NCBI RefSeq assembly: GCF_021018745.1
Contig: NZ_CP063845.1
Location: 992,001-1,056,000, forward strand
Origin: Gloeobacter morelensis MG652769
GTDB lineage: Bacteria > Cyanobacteriota > Cyanobacteriia > Gloeobacterales > Gloeobacteraceae
Reading direction: 5' to 3'
DNA: 64,000 nt
The translations under genes and the position numbers were made by a program. The notes under the pieces were generated by a model. The model did no database searches and was not told the DNA's origin. It worked only from the letters and a program-made list of their open reading frames with translations. This document shows, one piece after another, positions 16,072 through 25,929 of this stretch. The stretch's first letter is position 1, and each line of letters opens with the position of its first letter.

Positions 16072-18849
16072 ATGGCAGACAACATCGAGCCGCAAAGGCT
16101 GAAAGCAGCCCGCGAAAAGACGCACGCCTGGAAGCGGTGGGGTCCTTACCTGAGCGAGCGCCAGTGGGGGACAGTCCGCGAAGACTATTCCGATACCGGC
16201 AACGCCTGGGACTACTTCAGCCATGACCAGGCCCGCAGCCGCGCCTACCGGTGGGGCGAGGATGGGCTGGCCGGCTACTCCGACGAGAAACAAAGGCTCT
16301 GCTTCGCCCTCGCTCTGTGGAACGGCGTCGACCCGATTCTCAAGGAGCGCTGCTTCGGCCTGACCAACTCCGAGGCCAACCACGGCGAAGATGTCAAGGA
16401 GTACTACTTCTACCTCGACAGCACGCCTACCCACTCGTACATGAAATATTTGTACAAGTATCCCCAGGCTGCTTTTCCCTACGACGACCTGGTGAAGACC
16501 AACCGCCGCCGCAACCGCCTGGAGCTGGAGTACGAATTGCTCGATACTGGCGTTTTCGAGGAGGACCGCTACTTCGACGTGTTTGTCGAGTACGCCAAAG
16601 AATCGCCCGAGGACACGCTTTTTGCCATCAAAGTCATCAACCGCGGGCCGCAGCCGGCTGCGCTGCACGTCCTGCCGCACCTGTGGTTTCGCAACGACTG
16701 GTCCAGCTGGATAGCCGAACCGGCCCCCAAGCCAACTCTGCGGCAAATCGAGGGACCGGCGGGTACCGCAGTGGTCGCTGCCGACCATCCGGTGCTCGGG
16801 GGGTACTACTTCTACTGCCAGGGGGAAGTGCCGGTGCTCTTTACCGAAAACGAAACCAACAACGCCCGGCTGTTTCCCGACCAACCCGACACCGGTCCTT
16901 ACGTCAAAGACGGCATCAACAACTACGTCGTGCACAACAAAACCGACGCGGTCAACCCCGAGCGGGTGGGCACCAAGTGCGCCCCCCACTACCAGGTGGA
17001 AGTGCCCGCGGGCGGCTCGCTTACCCTCAAGCTGCGCCTGAGCCCCGTCGCCCCCGCCGACCTGGCTGGCGCCTACCCGGCGGGCGACCCGTTCGGGGAG
17101 CACTTCGATGAGATTTTTGCTGTGCGCCTGCAGGAAGCGGACCTTTTTTACGACAACATCACCCCGGGCAAGCTGGATGCGGACAACCACCGGGTGATCC
17201 GCCAGGCCCTGGCCGGTATGCTGTGGACCAAACAGTACTACTACTTCGACCTTGACAAGTGGCTTGAGGAGCACGGCGCCAACCCACTGCTGGCCAGAAG
17301 TTCCGGGATCATCCGCAACATCGATTGGTTCCATATGGTCAACGACGACATCATCTCGATGCCGGACAAGTGGGAGTACCCCTGGTACGCCGCCTGGGAT
17401 CTGGCCTTCCACACCAACGCGCTGTTTATGGTCGATCCGGACTTTGCCAAAGAACAGCTCGTCTTGATGCTCAACGAAGTCTACTTGCACCCCAACGGCC
17501 AGATACCGGCCTACGAGTGGAACTTCGGCGATGTCAACCCGCCGGTGCACGCCTGGGCGACCTGGTTTTTGTACCAGAGCGACAAGGAACTGACCGGCAA
17601 ACCCGATTGGAAATTCCTCAAAAGCTCCTTTCAGAAGCTGCTGCTCAACTTCACCTGGTGGGTCAACCGCAAGGACATGACCGGCAGGAACGTCTTTCAG
17701 GGGGGCTTTTTGGGGTTGGACAACATCGGTGTCTTCGACCGCAGTTCGCCTCTACCCACCGGCGGCTTTTTGGAGCAGGCCGACGGCACCGCCTGGATGG
17801 CCTTCTACAGCCAGATGATGCTGGCGATGGCGCTGGAGTTGGCCGAGGACGACCCCGAGTACGAGGAGATGGCCATCAAGTTCGCCCAACACTTTTTGTG
17901 GATCGCCGGGGCGATGGACCGCATCGGCGTCAACAAAGACGAGATGTGGGACGAGCAGGACGGCTTTTTCTACGATGTGCTGCGCTTTCCGGACGGCGGT
18001 GCAACGCGCCTGAAGGTGCGTTCGATGGTCGGGCTTTTGCCACTGTGCGCGGTGACGGTCATCCCCGGCGAAGTGCTCGATCGCTTCCCGCGCTTTCGCG
18101 AGCGCCTCGCCCAGTTCATCCAGCGCCATCCGGAATTGAGCGCCAACATCAACCCGCCCGACAAGCGCGGGGTGGGCGGACGCTATTTGCTGTCGGTCTT
18201 CAATGAAAAGAAGCTCAAGCGCGTCCTCGCCCGCCTGCTCGATGAGAACGAATTTCTCAGCGACTACGGCATCCGCTCCCTCTCCCAGTTCCACCGGGAT
18301 CGTCCGTTTGTCTACTCGCTGGGCAACACCACCTTCCGGGTGGACTACGAACCGGCCGAATCGAGCACCGGCATGTTCGGCGGCAACTCCAACTGGCGCG
18401 GACCCATCTGGATGCCGGTCAACACGCTGCTGGTGCGGGCGTTGCTCACGCTGTTCGCCTACTACGGCCCGGATTTTAAAGTGGAATGCCCGACCGGTTC
18501 CGGCCGGCTGATGCACCTGGGGGAGGTGGCAGGCGAAATCGTCCGGCGGCTGTCGATGATTTTCCTGCGCGATGCGAACGGTCGGCGGGCGGTCTACGGC
18601 GACACCGAAAAATTCCAGCGCGACCCGCACTGGCAGGATCTGCTCTTGTTCTACGAGTACTTCCACGGCGACAACGGCGCGGGGATCGGTGCGAGCCACC
18701 AGACCGGCTGGACCGGGGTGATTGCCCGGCTCATCCAGTACTTTGCCGCCACCACCAGCGAGCAGGTGCTCGAAGACGGCGGGCGGGCGGGTATCGCCTA
18801 TTACGAGGAAGATCAGTCGATGGAGCAGGCTGTGCAGCAGCAGGAATAA
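16072..18849 (+). CDS. Large GH63-like glycosidase (MGH1-like catalytic region)
   Basis: GGAGGG lies before the ATG; the 925-residue product has no signal peptide and is likely cytoplasmic. The N-terminal third is beta-rich ('[20 protein letters not shown]', '[13 protein letters not shown]'); the C-terminal two thirds form an (alpha/alpha)6 barrel with '[19 protein letters not shown]', '[16 protein letters not shown]', '[14 protein letters not shown]' and '[19 protein letters not shown]'. Acidic residues in the [10 protein letters not shown] and NWRGPIW elements sit where GH63/MGH1-like enzymes place their catalytic acids. Members act on alpha-linked glucose or mannosyl/glucosyl-glycerate; this one's substrate is unproven. 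A terminator follows at once. Confidence 0.85.
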   Translation: MADNIEPQRLKAAREKTHAWKRWGPYLSERQWGTVREDYSDTGNAWDYFSHDQARSRAYRWGEDGLAGYSDEKQRLCFALALWNGVDPILKERCFGLTNSEANHGEDVKEYYFYLDSTPTHSYMKYLYKYPQAAFPYDDLVKTNRRRNRLELEYELLDTGVFEEDRYFDVFVEYAKESPEDTLFAIKVINRGPQPAALHVLPHLWFRNDWSSWIAEPAPKPTLRQIEGPAGTAVVAADHPVLGGYYFYCQGEVPVLFTENETNNARLFPDQPDTGPYVKDGINNYVVHNKTDAVNPERVGTKCAPHYQVEVPAGGSLTLKLRLSPVAPADLAGAYPAGDPFGEHFDEIFAVRLQEADLFYDNITPGKLDADNHRVIRQALAGMLWTKQYYYFDLDKWLEEHGANPLLARSSGIIRNIDWFHMVNDDIISMPDKWEYPWYAAWDLAFHTNALFMVDPDFAKEQLVLMLNEVYLHPNGQIPAYEWNFGDVNPPVHAWATWFLYQSDKELTGKPDWKFLKSSFQKLLLNFTWWVNRKDMTGRNVFQGGFLGLDNIGVFDRSSPLPTGGFLEQADGTAWMAFYSQMMLAMALELAEDDPEYEEMAIKFAQHFLWIAGAMDRIGVNKDEMWDEQDGFFYDVLRFPDGGATRLKVRSMVGLLPLCAVTVIPGEVLDRFPRFRERLAQFIQRHPELSANINPPDKRGVGGRYLLSVFNEKKLKRVLARLLDENEFLSDYGIRSLSQFHRDRPFVYSLGNTTFRVDYEPAESSTGMFGGNSNWRGPIWMPVNTLLVRALLTLFAYYGPDFKVECPTGSGRLMHLGEVAGEIVRRLSMIFLRDANGRRAVYGDTEKFQRDPHWQDLLLFYEYFHGDNGAGIGASHQTGWTGVIARLIQYFAATTSEQVLEDGGRAGIAYYEEDQSMEQAVQQQE

Positions 18850-18884
18850 GCCCGCCCGGGCGCTTACCCGCCTGGCTCTTTTTT
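18848..18884 (+). terminator. Terminator after the GH63-like gene
   Basis: Just after the stop codon, AGCC...GGCT enclose a GC-rich stem (GGGCG with CCCGCC) followed by a run of six T. The stem is imperfect but the T-run and position support intrinsic termination. Confidence 0.6.
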
Positions 18885-18957
18885 GCTGCTGTCTGTCGGG
18901 GCGGCCTGTCTTGCGCCGGGTTGCCGCTCCAGATCCCTGAGCCGGCAGCTTGACGGC

Positions 18958-19323
18958 TTACGCTCCGAACAGCCGCCGGTAAAATCCGGCGGAAAAATCG
19001 CCGGACGAGCCTCCTGCGGCGAGCCATTCGGCCAAAAAACCGACCAGTTCAAAAGTCGGCAGCACCATCTCGCGTTCGAACGAGCACGCACCTTCCCGAA
19101 AATCCAACCGGCACTGCGTCGGATCAACCGGTAAACTCCGAACGTCCCAGCGAGCCGACCAGGGCAGCGCCGCCGCCCCTTCGATTTGGCGCACCCCCTC
19201 CAGGCCGCCGCGCCTGTACAGTGACAGCGCCCTCGGCAACGCTGGACGGCGGGCGGCCTGCAAATAGGGCAAATACACCACAAGCTCGCTTGGAGCGATA
19301 GGGCGGATCTCGGGGCTTTCCAT
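18958..19323 (-). CDS. Conserved hypothetical protein
   Basis: From the ATG at 19323 (AGGA four bases upstream) the product is 121 residues, soluble and without signal or membrane segments. It has a proline-rich start (ESPEIRPIAPSEL), a central 'WSARWDVRSLPVDPTQCRLDF' and a glycine-rich end 'GGSSGDFSAGFYRRLFGA'. No domain is recognised. It lies 54 nt downstream of ndhS on the same strand and may share its transcript, which is the only hint on function. Confidence 0.6.
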   Translation of the reverse strand: MESPEIRPIAPSELVVYLPYLQAARRPALPRALSLYRRGGLEGVRQIEGAAALPWSARWDVRSLPVDPTQCRLDFREGACSFEREMVLPTFELVGFLAEWLAAGGSSGDFSAGFYRRLFGA

Positions 19324-19377
19324 AGTTCCTGCCAGCTCACTTGGTCCAAGGGTACCCAGCTGCAAAAGCGGATCCGA

Positions 19378-19581
19378 CTACTTGCCGCGTTTTTTGCCCC
19401 GCGGTTCGATTACCGTCAGGTCCGACGCAACGAAGCGCACGTGTTTGATCCAGTTGCCACCGCCGAAGATCACACCGACGTAGCCATCGACGACCTTCTG
19501 AATCTGGCCCTCAAACCCGTAATAAAGATCTCGAGGGTTAGTCACTTTGACCGGCATACCCGGACGCAATTCGGGGGTCAC
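19378..19581 (-). CDS. ndhS: NDH-1 subunit S (ferredoxin-binding)
   Basis: The 67-residue product matches the SH3-like fold of NdhS: 'PVKVTNPRDLYYGFEGQIQKV' then 'DGYVGVIFGGGNWIKHVRF', where characterised NdhS proteins have the same VTN-x-x-D-x-Y-Y-x-F-x-G and F-x-GGNW-x-K motifs. NdhS forms part of the ferredoxin docking site of the photosynthetic NDH-1 complex that drives cyclic electron flow and respiration. The C-terminal basic tail (RGKKRGK) fits ferredoxin contact. It lies 39 nt after dgkA on the same strand. Size is normal for the family. Confidence 0.85.
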   Translation of the reverse strand: MTPELRPGMPVKVTNPRDLYYGFEGQIQKVVDGYVGVIFGGGNWIKHVRFVASDLTVIEPRGKKRGK

Positions 19582-19620
19582 GGCTCGTTCCTCTGCTGCG
19601 GTTGTTTTTTCAAGCTAGCA

Positions 19621-20055
19621 CTAGAAGAGCGCCCGCCACAGCGGCGGCAGCAGGATACAGGCGGCCACCACCAAGGCCGCGCTCGAGCCGATGAGCACCG
19701 CCCCGGCGGCGCAGTCCTTGGCAATACCAGCCAGACGGTGGTACTGATCGCCCACGATCAGATCCACCGTCGCCTCGACGGCGGTGTTGATCAGTTCAAG
19801 GGCCAACACAAAGGCGACCGTAAGACCGATGACCGCCATCTCCAACAGCGTGATGCGCAAGCAGGCCCCGAGCACAAAGGCCATCGTGCCCACAATCAGA
19901 TGAATGCGAAAGTTGCGCTGTGTGGCCGTGGCGTAAAGAATGCCGCTCCCGGCGTAGGTGAAGCTTTTGGAGAGCGTTTCGGCCACCTGCCAGGATTGCC
20001 GGCGCCGGATCGTTCTTCTAGCCGACTGGGTAGACGCTTGGCCAGTCATAGACAA
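19621..20055 (-). CDS. dgkA: Diacylglycerol kinase (DgkA family)
   Basis: A 144-residue membrane kinase that phosphorylates diacylglycerol or undecaprenol. It carries the family signature 'LALELINTAVEATVDL', with the catalytic/metal-binding Glu residues, flanked by three hydrophobic helices. An N-terminal basic segment (RRTIRRRQSW) precedes 'FTYAGSGILYATATQRNFRIHLIVG', also typical of prokaryotic DAGK. The start is TTG at 20055 or ATG at 20049; either overlaps the end of ybeY by more than 30 nt, indicating tight coupling. The ybeY-dgkA order is widespread in bacteria. Confidence 0.9.
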   Translation of the reverse strand: MSMTGQASTQSARRTIRRRQSWQVAETLSKSFTYAGSGILYATATQRNFRIHLIVGTMAFVLGACLRITLLEMAVIGLTVAFVLALELINTAVEATVDLIVGDQYHRLAGIAKDCAAGAVLIGSSAALVVAACILLPPLWRALF

Positions 20056-20515
20056 CGTTCACTCCTTTAAGCAATCGCGCTTGCTGGGTCACCATGGCCT
20101 GCCAGCTTTGCTCGTCCGGGTGGTCCCATCCCAACAGATGCAACAGACCATGAACAGCCAGCCAGGCCAATTCCACCTCTAAAGTGTGCCCGAATTCGCG
20201 CGCCTGCCTTGTCGCCGTCGGCACAGAGACGACGATATCCCCAAGATACAGGGGCTCCTCCGCAATCTGCGCTTGTGTGTCCTCCCCTTCAAATTCGAAG
20301 GAGAGGACGTCTGTGGGGGCATCGACGCCGCGAAAGCGGGCGTTGAGCCCCCGGATCTCAGCGTCGTCGGTCAGGCGCAAGCTCAACTCCACCGCCGCCG
20401 CCGGTTGCAGCTCCCGAAGCCACTGATCAAACCAAAACTGCCAGCGCGCCTCCCCAACCGGGTCATCGACCGCAGCTTGAAGGCACAACTCGACAGCTAT
20501 CGGCACAACCGCCAT
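20018..20515 (-). CDS. ybeY: Endoribonuclease YbeY
   Basis: The 165-residue product has the zinc site 'WLAVHGLLHLLGWDHPDE' (HGxLHLxGxDH), the defining YbeY motif, preceded by 'EIRGLNARFRGVDAPTDVLSF', which is also conserved. YbeY processes 16S rRNA 3' ends and takes part in ribosome quality control. I place the start at the ATG 20515, which gives the usual family length; an upstream ATG at 20602 would add 29 residues of non-conserved sequence. The gene overlaps dgkA. Confidence 0.9.
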   Translation of the reverse strand: MAVVPIAVELCLQAAVDDPVGEARWQFWFDQWLRELQPAAAVELSLRLTDDAEIRGLNARFRGVDAPTDVLSFEFEGEDTQAQIAEEPLYLGDIVVSVPTATRQAREFGHTLEVELAWLAVHGLLHLLGWDHPDEQSWQAMVTQQARLLKGVNVVYDWPSVYPVG

Positions 20516-20600
20516 ACCCGGGGCACCCGCGAGATTGATAAGAAATTTAACACACTTGGCCCCGGTTCCCAAATCCTCCCCAAGGCGATAGGCTCTTGCC

Positions 20601-20804
20601 ATGGGTACCCTGGTCTACTGGTGGTTTTGCGGCAGCTTTGTGGTCGCCTTAAGCCTGCACCTGACGGCAAGCCTGCTGATTGGCATCTGGTGGTTCTGGC
20701 GCGAGGAGAACCTGGTGGATTGGCACGGCAACTTGATGCTCGCCGCCCTGCTGTTCGGCATCGGCGGGGCGATCGCCGCCTACCTGCTACCCACAAACAG
20801 CTAG
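20601..20804 (+). CDS. Small two-helix membrane protein
   Basis: A 67-residue frame, divergent from ybeY, with two hydrophobic helices: 'FCGSFVVALSLHLTASLLIGIWWFW' and 'LMLAALLFGIGGAIAAYLLP', joined by a short acidic loop (REENLVDWHGN). The composition is coherent and the length is normal for small cyanobacterial membrane proteins, but no clear ribosome site is close to the ATG and no family is recognised. It is the last gene before the apc region. Confidence 0.55.
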   Translation: MGTLVYWWFCGSFVVALSLHLTASLLIGIWWFWREENLVDWHGNLMLAALLFGIGGAIAAYLLPTNS

Positions 20805-21169
20805 TGCACCAAGAGGCTCGGATCGGCTCGGGGCCGGGACCGTGCCGCCTGCGGTGCAACAAAACTTATCTTCAGGTGCTGTTGATCTCCACCAATCGAT
20901 GTGGTTTCTTTGTAACCAAAGATGCCGAAGAGCGACACCGCGATTTACCTAACGCAATGTTTGTTAATATCGCTTGTCTAGGGGCTCTGGTTGGCTTGGC
21001 TGGTTGAGGGGTGTGTTGAAAGGCCAGGGACGCTGCGGGGTAAGTTTGGGGTCAGTTGTTTTAGACGATTGCGCTCTAGAGCTCCCGTGCGGTCGTGGCC
21101 GCATGTCTAATGACCCGACGACGGACACTAGCCGGTCCGCTTTGGGTTGACTGTTACGGGAGTGTCTGC
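20805..21169 (+). promoter_or_regulatory. Upstream region of apcE
   Basis: 365 nt without a gene before the phycobilisome linker gene. It holds a small perfect hairpin (TCTTTG-TAAC-CAAAGA, 20907-20922). GGGAG lies at about 21157-21162, upstream of the apcE ATG. As the first gene of a highly expressed photosynthetic cluster, apcE should have its promoter here, and a long 5' leader is plausible. I cannot assign the -10 or -35 box. Confidence 0.45.
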
Positions 21170-24100
21170 ATGAGTATTCGGGGAACCAGTGGCAGTACTG
21201 TGGCGCGTCCGCGCTTGTTTCGGACGGTGATGACCGAGACGATCAACGGCATCAACGCCGAAGATCGCTATCCCAACTCCGGCGAAGTGTCCCAGCTCGA
21301 TCAGTTTTTTGGCGACGGCCAGCGCCGCGTCGCCATCGTGGCAAAGCTGACCGAGAACGCCGAGATGATCGTCTCGCGCGCCGCCAACCGCATCTTCGTG
21401 GGCGGCAGCCCGATGGCCTACTCCGAGCGTCAGAAGGCCAAGGCCAAGAGCCCCTCGGCCAACGACGAATTCGGCAATGAGCCGATTGTCGAGGACCGGG
21501 GCGGGTTTTTGGAGTCGCTCAAGTCGATTTTTTCGACCCGCAGCAGCGGTGGCCGGGCGAGCGCCGATTTTGCGGTGCCGCCCGACTTTGAACCGATCAA
21601 CATCGCCCGCTACGGTCCGGAGCGGATGCAAAAATCGATCCGCGACCTCGACTGGTTCTTGCGGTACACGACCTACGCCATCCTGGCGGGGGATCCGAGC
21701 ATTCTCGAAGCCAACTGCCTGGGTCTTCGCGAAATCCTCGAAAAATCCTGCTCAATCAGCGCCACGATCGTGGCGCTGTTGGAGATGCGCAAGAACGCGG
21801 CTCGCCTATTTAAGGACGAAGCCGACAGCAAGCTGGTCTCTTCGTACATCAGTGTCGTCATCCGCGCCCTCGACGCCGACCGCTCCGACGCGCCCGCCGA
21901 CATCGTGCGCCCCAGTTCGGAGGACCGGCCCGGCCTGACGCTGCCCTACATCTATAAGCTCTCGGCCGATTCGCTGACCACTTTTAAGATGACGGCGATC
22001 TATGGTGCCGACGGCCGACCCAGGGTCAACCTTTCCTCCGATGAAAAAGAGCGCGTCGTGCGCGCCGCCTACCGCCAAGTCTTCGAGCGCGACCTCAAAG
22101 CTTACGGCCAGTCGGTCTCAGAAGCCGAATCGAAGGTCAAAAACGGTGAAATCTCGGTGCGCGAATTTGTGCGCCGCCTGGGCAAATCCGAGTTGTATCG
22201 GCGGGAGTTCTACCAGCCGTTTATCAATTCGCGCGTGCTTGAGCTTGCCTTCAAGCACTTTTTGGGCCGCGCACCCGAGTCGCGCGCCGAGGTGCAAAAG
22301 TACTTTTCAATTATTTCCAGCCCGATCGTGCGCGGCCAGTCGTCGATGCCGAGTGGCGGCCTGTATGCGCTCATCGACGCGCTGATTGACTCCGAAGAGT
22401 ACACCAGCATATTCGGTGAGGACACGGTGCCCTACCTGCGGAATCTGGGGGTCGAAGCCCAGCCTTCCTGGAACTGGGGTGCGGCTTATGACCTGTACAA
22501 CTACGCTGCTCCCCGGCGCAAGGTACCGCAGTTTATCACCTTGTTCGCCGACTACACCCAGCCGCTGCCCAACCAACACCCCTACGGTGCGGGCAACGAC
22601 CCACTGGAGATCCAGTTCGGCGCCATCTTCAAAAATTCGACCATCAACCCTGCGGAGCGGGCGGCGCCCATCGGCAAGGACGTCAAGCGCATCTTGATTC
22701 GCAACGGCAACCCGATTTCCAACGAGCGGGGCAATCCCGAGGGCATGAGCGAAGGGGCGACCACCCTGGGGCCCAAGATCTTCAAGCTCACCCAGAATGT
22801 CGGCTTTCGCTCGAAGGGCATGGTGCAGAATGCCGGGGTGGTGACCGTCGAGGGCAGCGTCCAGGCGCTGATCACCGCCGCCTACCAGCAGATCTTCGGC
22901 CGCCAGCTCTACCAGGGTCAGCGCCTGAAGGTCGCCGAGATCAAGCTCGAAAACGGTGAGACCACCGTCAAAGAGTTCGTGCGCGCCCTGGCCCGCTCGG
23001 AGGTCTTCCGCAAGCTCTACTGGGAACCTTTTTACGTCTGCAAGGCGATCGAGTACATCCACCGGCGGCTTCTGGGCCGTCCGACCTACGACCGCGTCGA
23101 GAACAACCGCTACTTCGACATCGCCTCCAAAAAAGGCTTCTACGGCGTCGTCGATGCGATGCTCAACTCGAACGAGTACCAGGAGGTCTTCGGCGAGGAC
23201 GTGCTCCCCTACGAGCGCTACTTGACCCCCGCCGGTCTGAGCCTGCGCAAGGGCCGCTTCGGTTCCTCCGATGTACTCACCACCCCCGGCGGGATCACCC
23301 CCCGCGGCGACGCAGCGCGGATGATGGAGCAGATCCAGCAACTGGGCACCCCGATCAACGAGCGCAGCATCCCTGAGATGTACGTCAACCAGGGGGTACC
23401 GGCCCTCAAGCGCCAGCGCAAGGTCTTCAAGCAGTCGCAGGCGACCGACCGCGAATCTTTCGACGCGCTGGTCACCGCCGCCTACGTCCAGGTCTTCGAC
23501 AAGGACATCGCAAGTTATATCCGCAGCGAGTTCAGTGCCCTCGAAAGCCGCCTGCGCAACCGCGAGACCTCCGTCAAAGAGTTCGTGCGGCTGTTGGGTT
23601 TCTCGGATCTCTACCGCAAGCAGTTCCACGACCGCTACCCCAACACCAAGGTGGTCGAGTTCGCCTTCAAGCACTTCTTGGGCCGCGCCGTCAAAAACCA
23701 GGCGGAGCTCATCAAGTACCACGGCTTGCTCGGCCGCAAGGGCATCAAGGCGCTCATCGGCGCCCTGGTCGATAGCGAAGAGTACGGCCGGCTCTACGGC
23801 GAGGACACGGTGCCCTCGTGGCAGTTCCCCACCCTGCCCGCCGCCAACTACCCGAACTCGGTAGAGCTGTACAACCGCTTCACCCGCCAGGACGACAGCC
23901 TGGTGGTGCCGAGCTTCAAGCCGATTCGCGCCAAGATGGACATCGCGGCGATGCCACTGGTCCAGGCGGCCCTCAAGGAGCAGCAGACCGCCAAGACCGC
24001 CCTCGACATGAGTAAGCCGATGTTCCTCGAACTTGGCCGCTCCTTCAAGGGCGCCGACGGCCAGTCGGTGGAGGTGGGTGTGGGCACCCTGCGCCGCCAA

Positions 24101-24637
24101 CTGGAGTACATCTACCGGATTGCCCCCGACGCGACCCGCAGCGAAAAGGACATAGCCATCAACGCCATCTATCGCCAGGTGCTCGATGTCTTCGCCGGCA
24201 TCCCACCCAGCTATTTGCGCCTGAGCGAAGCGGAGTCCAAGCTCAAGAACAACGAAATTTCGGTGCGCGAGTTCGTCCGCCGATTGGGTCGTTCGGAGAA
24301 CTACCGCAAACGGTTCTTCGAGCCCTATTCGAGCCCTAAAGTCGTCGAACTGCTCACCAAACACTTCCTGGGCCGTGCCCCAATCTCCCAGCAAGAAATC
24401 AGCACCTACGTGCAGATTCTCGGCACCAAGGGATTGGCAGCGGCGGTGGATGCCATCGTCGAGTCGCCCGAGTATCTGACGGTCTTCAACGAAGACATTG
24501 TCCCCTACCGGCGCTACCCGACGCTGCCCGCAGGCAATTACCGTGCTAGCGTGCGCGTCAACGACGAGGAGTTGATCAGCCAGTCCTGGTCGAGCCTATC
24601 GCCGACCTACACGGGCTACCAGTACGTGACCCGATGA
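21170..24637 (+). CDS. apcE: Phycobilisome core-membrane linker (LCM)
   Basis: The 1155-residue scaffold of the phycobilisome core. Residues 1-240 form the phycobiliprotein-like domain, interrupted by a PB-loop (about residues 75-145, 'GGSPMAYSERQKAKAKSP' onward), and carry the bilin-attachment region around Cys194 (ILEKSCSISATI). Four linker repeats follow at about 294-425, 563-685, 763-883 and 993-1115, each with 'AAYRQVF..', 'SVREFVRRLG' and 'KHFLGRAP' motifs. Four repeats fit a large core (pentacylindrical type elsewhere), while three-repeat proteins fit tricylindrical cores. It anchors the antenna to the membrane and passes energy to photosystem II. It heads the core gene cluster, 211 nt before apcA. 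Confidence 0.97.
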   Translation: MSIRGTSGSTVARPRLFRTVMTETINGINAEDRYPNSGEVSQLDQFFGDGQRRVAIVAKLTENAEMIVSRAANRIFVGGSPMAYSERQKAKAKSPSANDEFGNEPIVEDRGGFLESLKSIFSTRSSGGRASADFAVPPDFEPINIARYGPERMQKSIRDLDWFLRYTTYAILAGDPSILEANCLGLREILEKSCSISATIVALLEMRKNAARLFKDEADSKLVSSYISVVIRALDADRSDAPADIVRPSSEDRPGLTLPYIYKLSADSLTTFKMTAIYGADGRPRVNLSSDEKERVVRAAYRQVFERDLKAYGQSVSEAESKVKNGEISVREFVRRLGKSELYRREFYQPFINSRVLELAFKHFLGRAPESRAEVQKYFSIISSPIVRGQSSMPSGGLYALIDALIDSEEYTSIFGEDTVPYLRNLGVEAQPSWNWGAAYDLYNYAAPRRKVPQFITLFADYTQPLPNQHPYGAGNDPLEIQFGAIFKNSTINPAERAAPIGKDVKRILIRNGNPISNERGNPEGMSEGATTLGPKIFKLTQNVGFRSKGMVQNAGVVTVEGSVQALITAAYQQIFGRQLYQGQRLKVAEIKLENGETTVKEFVRALARSEVFRKLYWEPFYVCKAIEYIHRRLLGRPTYDRVENNRYFDIASKKGFYGVVDAMLNSNEYQEVFGEDVLPYERYLTPAGLSLRKGRFGSSDVLTTPGGITPRGDAARMMEQIQQLGTPINERSIPEMYVNQGVPALKRQRKVFKQSQATDRESFDALVTAAYVQVFDKDIASYIRSEFSALESRLRNRETSVKEFVRLLGFSDLYRKQFHDRYPNTKVVEFAFKHFLGRAVKNQAELIKYHGLLGRKGIKALIGALVDSEEYGRLYGEDTVPSWQFPTLPAANYPNSVELYNRFTRQDDSLVVPSFKPIRAKMDIAAMPLVQAALKEQQTAKTALDMSKPMFLELGRSFKGADGQSVEVGVGTLRRQLEYIYRIAPDATRSEKDIAINAIYRQVLDVFAGIPPSYLRLSEAESKLKNNEISVREFVRRLGRSENYRKRFFEPYSSPKVVELLTKHFLGRAPISQQEISTYVQILGTKGLAAAVDAIVESPEYLTVFNEDIVPYRRYPTLPAGNYRASVRVNDEELISQSWSSLSPTYTGYQYVTR

Positions 24638-24848
24638 GCAAGGAGAAAACGTGTCTACCATGCTGCACCCGGTTATCTGTCACAATTTCAGCTCCAACTG
24701 CTCGAACGTATGTCATTCTGGGGATTGACTCAAGTTTTCCGGGTTTAGAACTCGGAGAAGCATCCGTCTGCCCATCAACTGGGGATGAGTGGAAGGGACA
24801 ACGAAGGAGAACCCAGTCGCAACTGACCACTAAGGGAGGAAGACCTTA

Positions 24849-25334
24849 ATGAGCGTTCTTACCAAAGCGATTGTCAACGCTGACGCCGAGGCCCGCTACC
24901 TCAGCCCCGGCGAACTGGATCGCATCAAGTCCTTTGTCGCTTCTGGTGAACGGCGCCTGCGCATCGCTCAAACGCTGACCGAGGCGCGCGAGCGCATCGT
25001 CAAGCAGGCTGGCGACCAGCTGTTCCAGAAGCGTCCCGACGTCGTCAGCCCCGGCGGCAATGCCTACGGCGAAAAGATGACCGCCCTGTGCCTGCGCGAT
25101 CTGGACTACTACCTGCGACTGGTGACCTATGGGATCGTCGCCGGCGATGTCACCCCGATCGAAGAAATCGGCATCATCGGTGTCAAGGAGATGTACAACT
25201 CCCTGCAGACCCCCATCCCGGCCGTCGCCGAGGGTGTGCGCGCGATGAAGAACGTCGCGACCAGCCTGCTGTCGGGCGATGACGCCGCCGAAGCGGGCTT
25301 CTACTTCGACTATCTCGTCGGCGCTATGCAGTAA
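24849..25334 (+). CDS. apcA: Allophycocyanin alpha subunit
   Basis: The 161-residue globin-like biliprotein carries phycocyanobilin on Cys81 ('[19 protein letters not shown]'). With ApcB it forms the (alpha-beta)3 trimers of the core. The helical fold and the '[21 protein letters not shown]' loop are standard. GGAGGA lies about 7 nt upstream of the ATG. The 211-nt gap after apcE is large enough for its own promoter or for transcript processing, so apcABC may be made in excess over apcE, as the stoichiometry needs. Stop to apcB start is 39 nt. Confidence 0.98.
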
Positions 25335-25373
25335 CCGGATCCCCAGCGAGAACCCATCAGGAGTACGACAACC

Positions 25374-25859
25374 ATGCAAGACGCTATCACCGCCGTCATC
25401 AACAACTACGACGTCCAGGGCAAGTACCTCGACGGCGCCGCCCTCGACAAGCTCAAGGCCTACTTCACCACCGGTGCGGTGCGCGTGCGCGCCGCCGCCG
25501 TGATCAGCTCCAACGCGACCACGATCATCAAAGAAGCGGCCGCCAAGGCGCTCATCTACTCGGATCTGACCCGCCCCGGCGGCAACATGTACACCACCCG
25601 CCGCTACGCCGCCTGCATCCGCGACATGGACTACTTCCTGCGCTACGCGACCTATGCGATGCTCGCCGGCGACCCGTCGATCCTCGACGAGCGGGTGCTC
25701 AACGGCCTCAAGGAGACCTACAACTCCCTGGGCGTGCCGATTGCCGCGACCGTGGGCGGCATCCAGGCGATGAAGGAAGTGGTGGGCGGTCTGGTCGGCC
25801 CCGATGCCGCCAAAGAAGCGGGCATCTACTTCGACTACCTCTCCTCCGGTTTGAGCTAG
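25374..25859 (+). CDS. apcB: Allophycocyanin beta subunit
   Basis: The 161-residue partner of ApcA. The chromophore cysteine is Cys81 ('[22 protein letters not shown]'), and the Asn of '[10 protein letters not shown]' (residue 71) is the site methylated by CpcM in the family. 'CAGGAG' stands 12-16 nt before the ATG. It is cotranscribed with apcA and apcC by spacing (39 and 70 nt). Codon use is strongly biased toward C-ending codons, as in other highly expressed genes. Confidence 0.98.
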   Translation: MQDAITAVINNYDVQGKYLDGAALDKLKAYFTTGAVRVRAAAVISSNATTIIKEAAAKALIYSDLTRPGGNMYTTRRYAACIRDMDYFLRYATYAMLAGDPSILDERVLNGLKETYNSLGVPIAATVGGIQAMKEVVGGLVGPDAAKEAGIYFDYLSSGLS

Positions 25860-25929
25860 GTTTACCGGCTGAAGCGGGGGGCGGCACCCGCCCCCTTCGC
25901 CCCACCTGGTTATCTCAAGGAGAACCACC

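Noticed and set aside
16024-17550. 508-codon open frame opposite the GH63-like gene
   Set aside because: Shadow frame; valine/glycine-rich without domains, while the plus strand encodes a full glycosidase.
20769-20776. HIP1 octamer (GCGATCGC) as a sign of dense cyanobacterial repeats
   Set aside because: A few copies occur in the window, which is not an evident excess; no weight placed on it.
22307-24394. 695-codon open frame on the strand opposite apcE
   Set aside because: It is a shadow caused by high GC and strong codon bias of apcE; its translation is low-complexity and has no family features.
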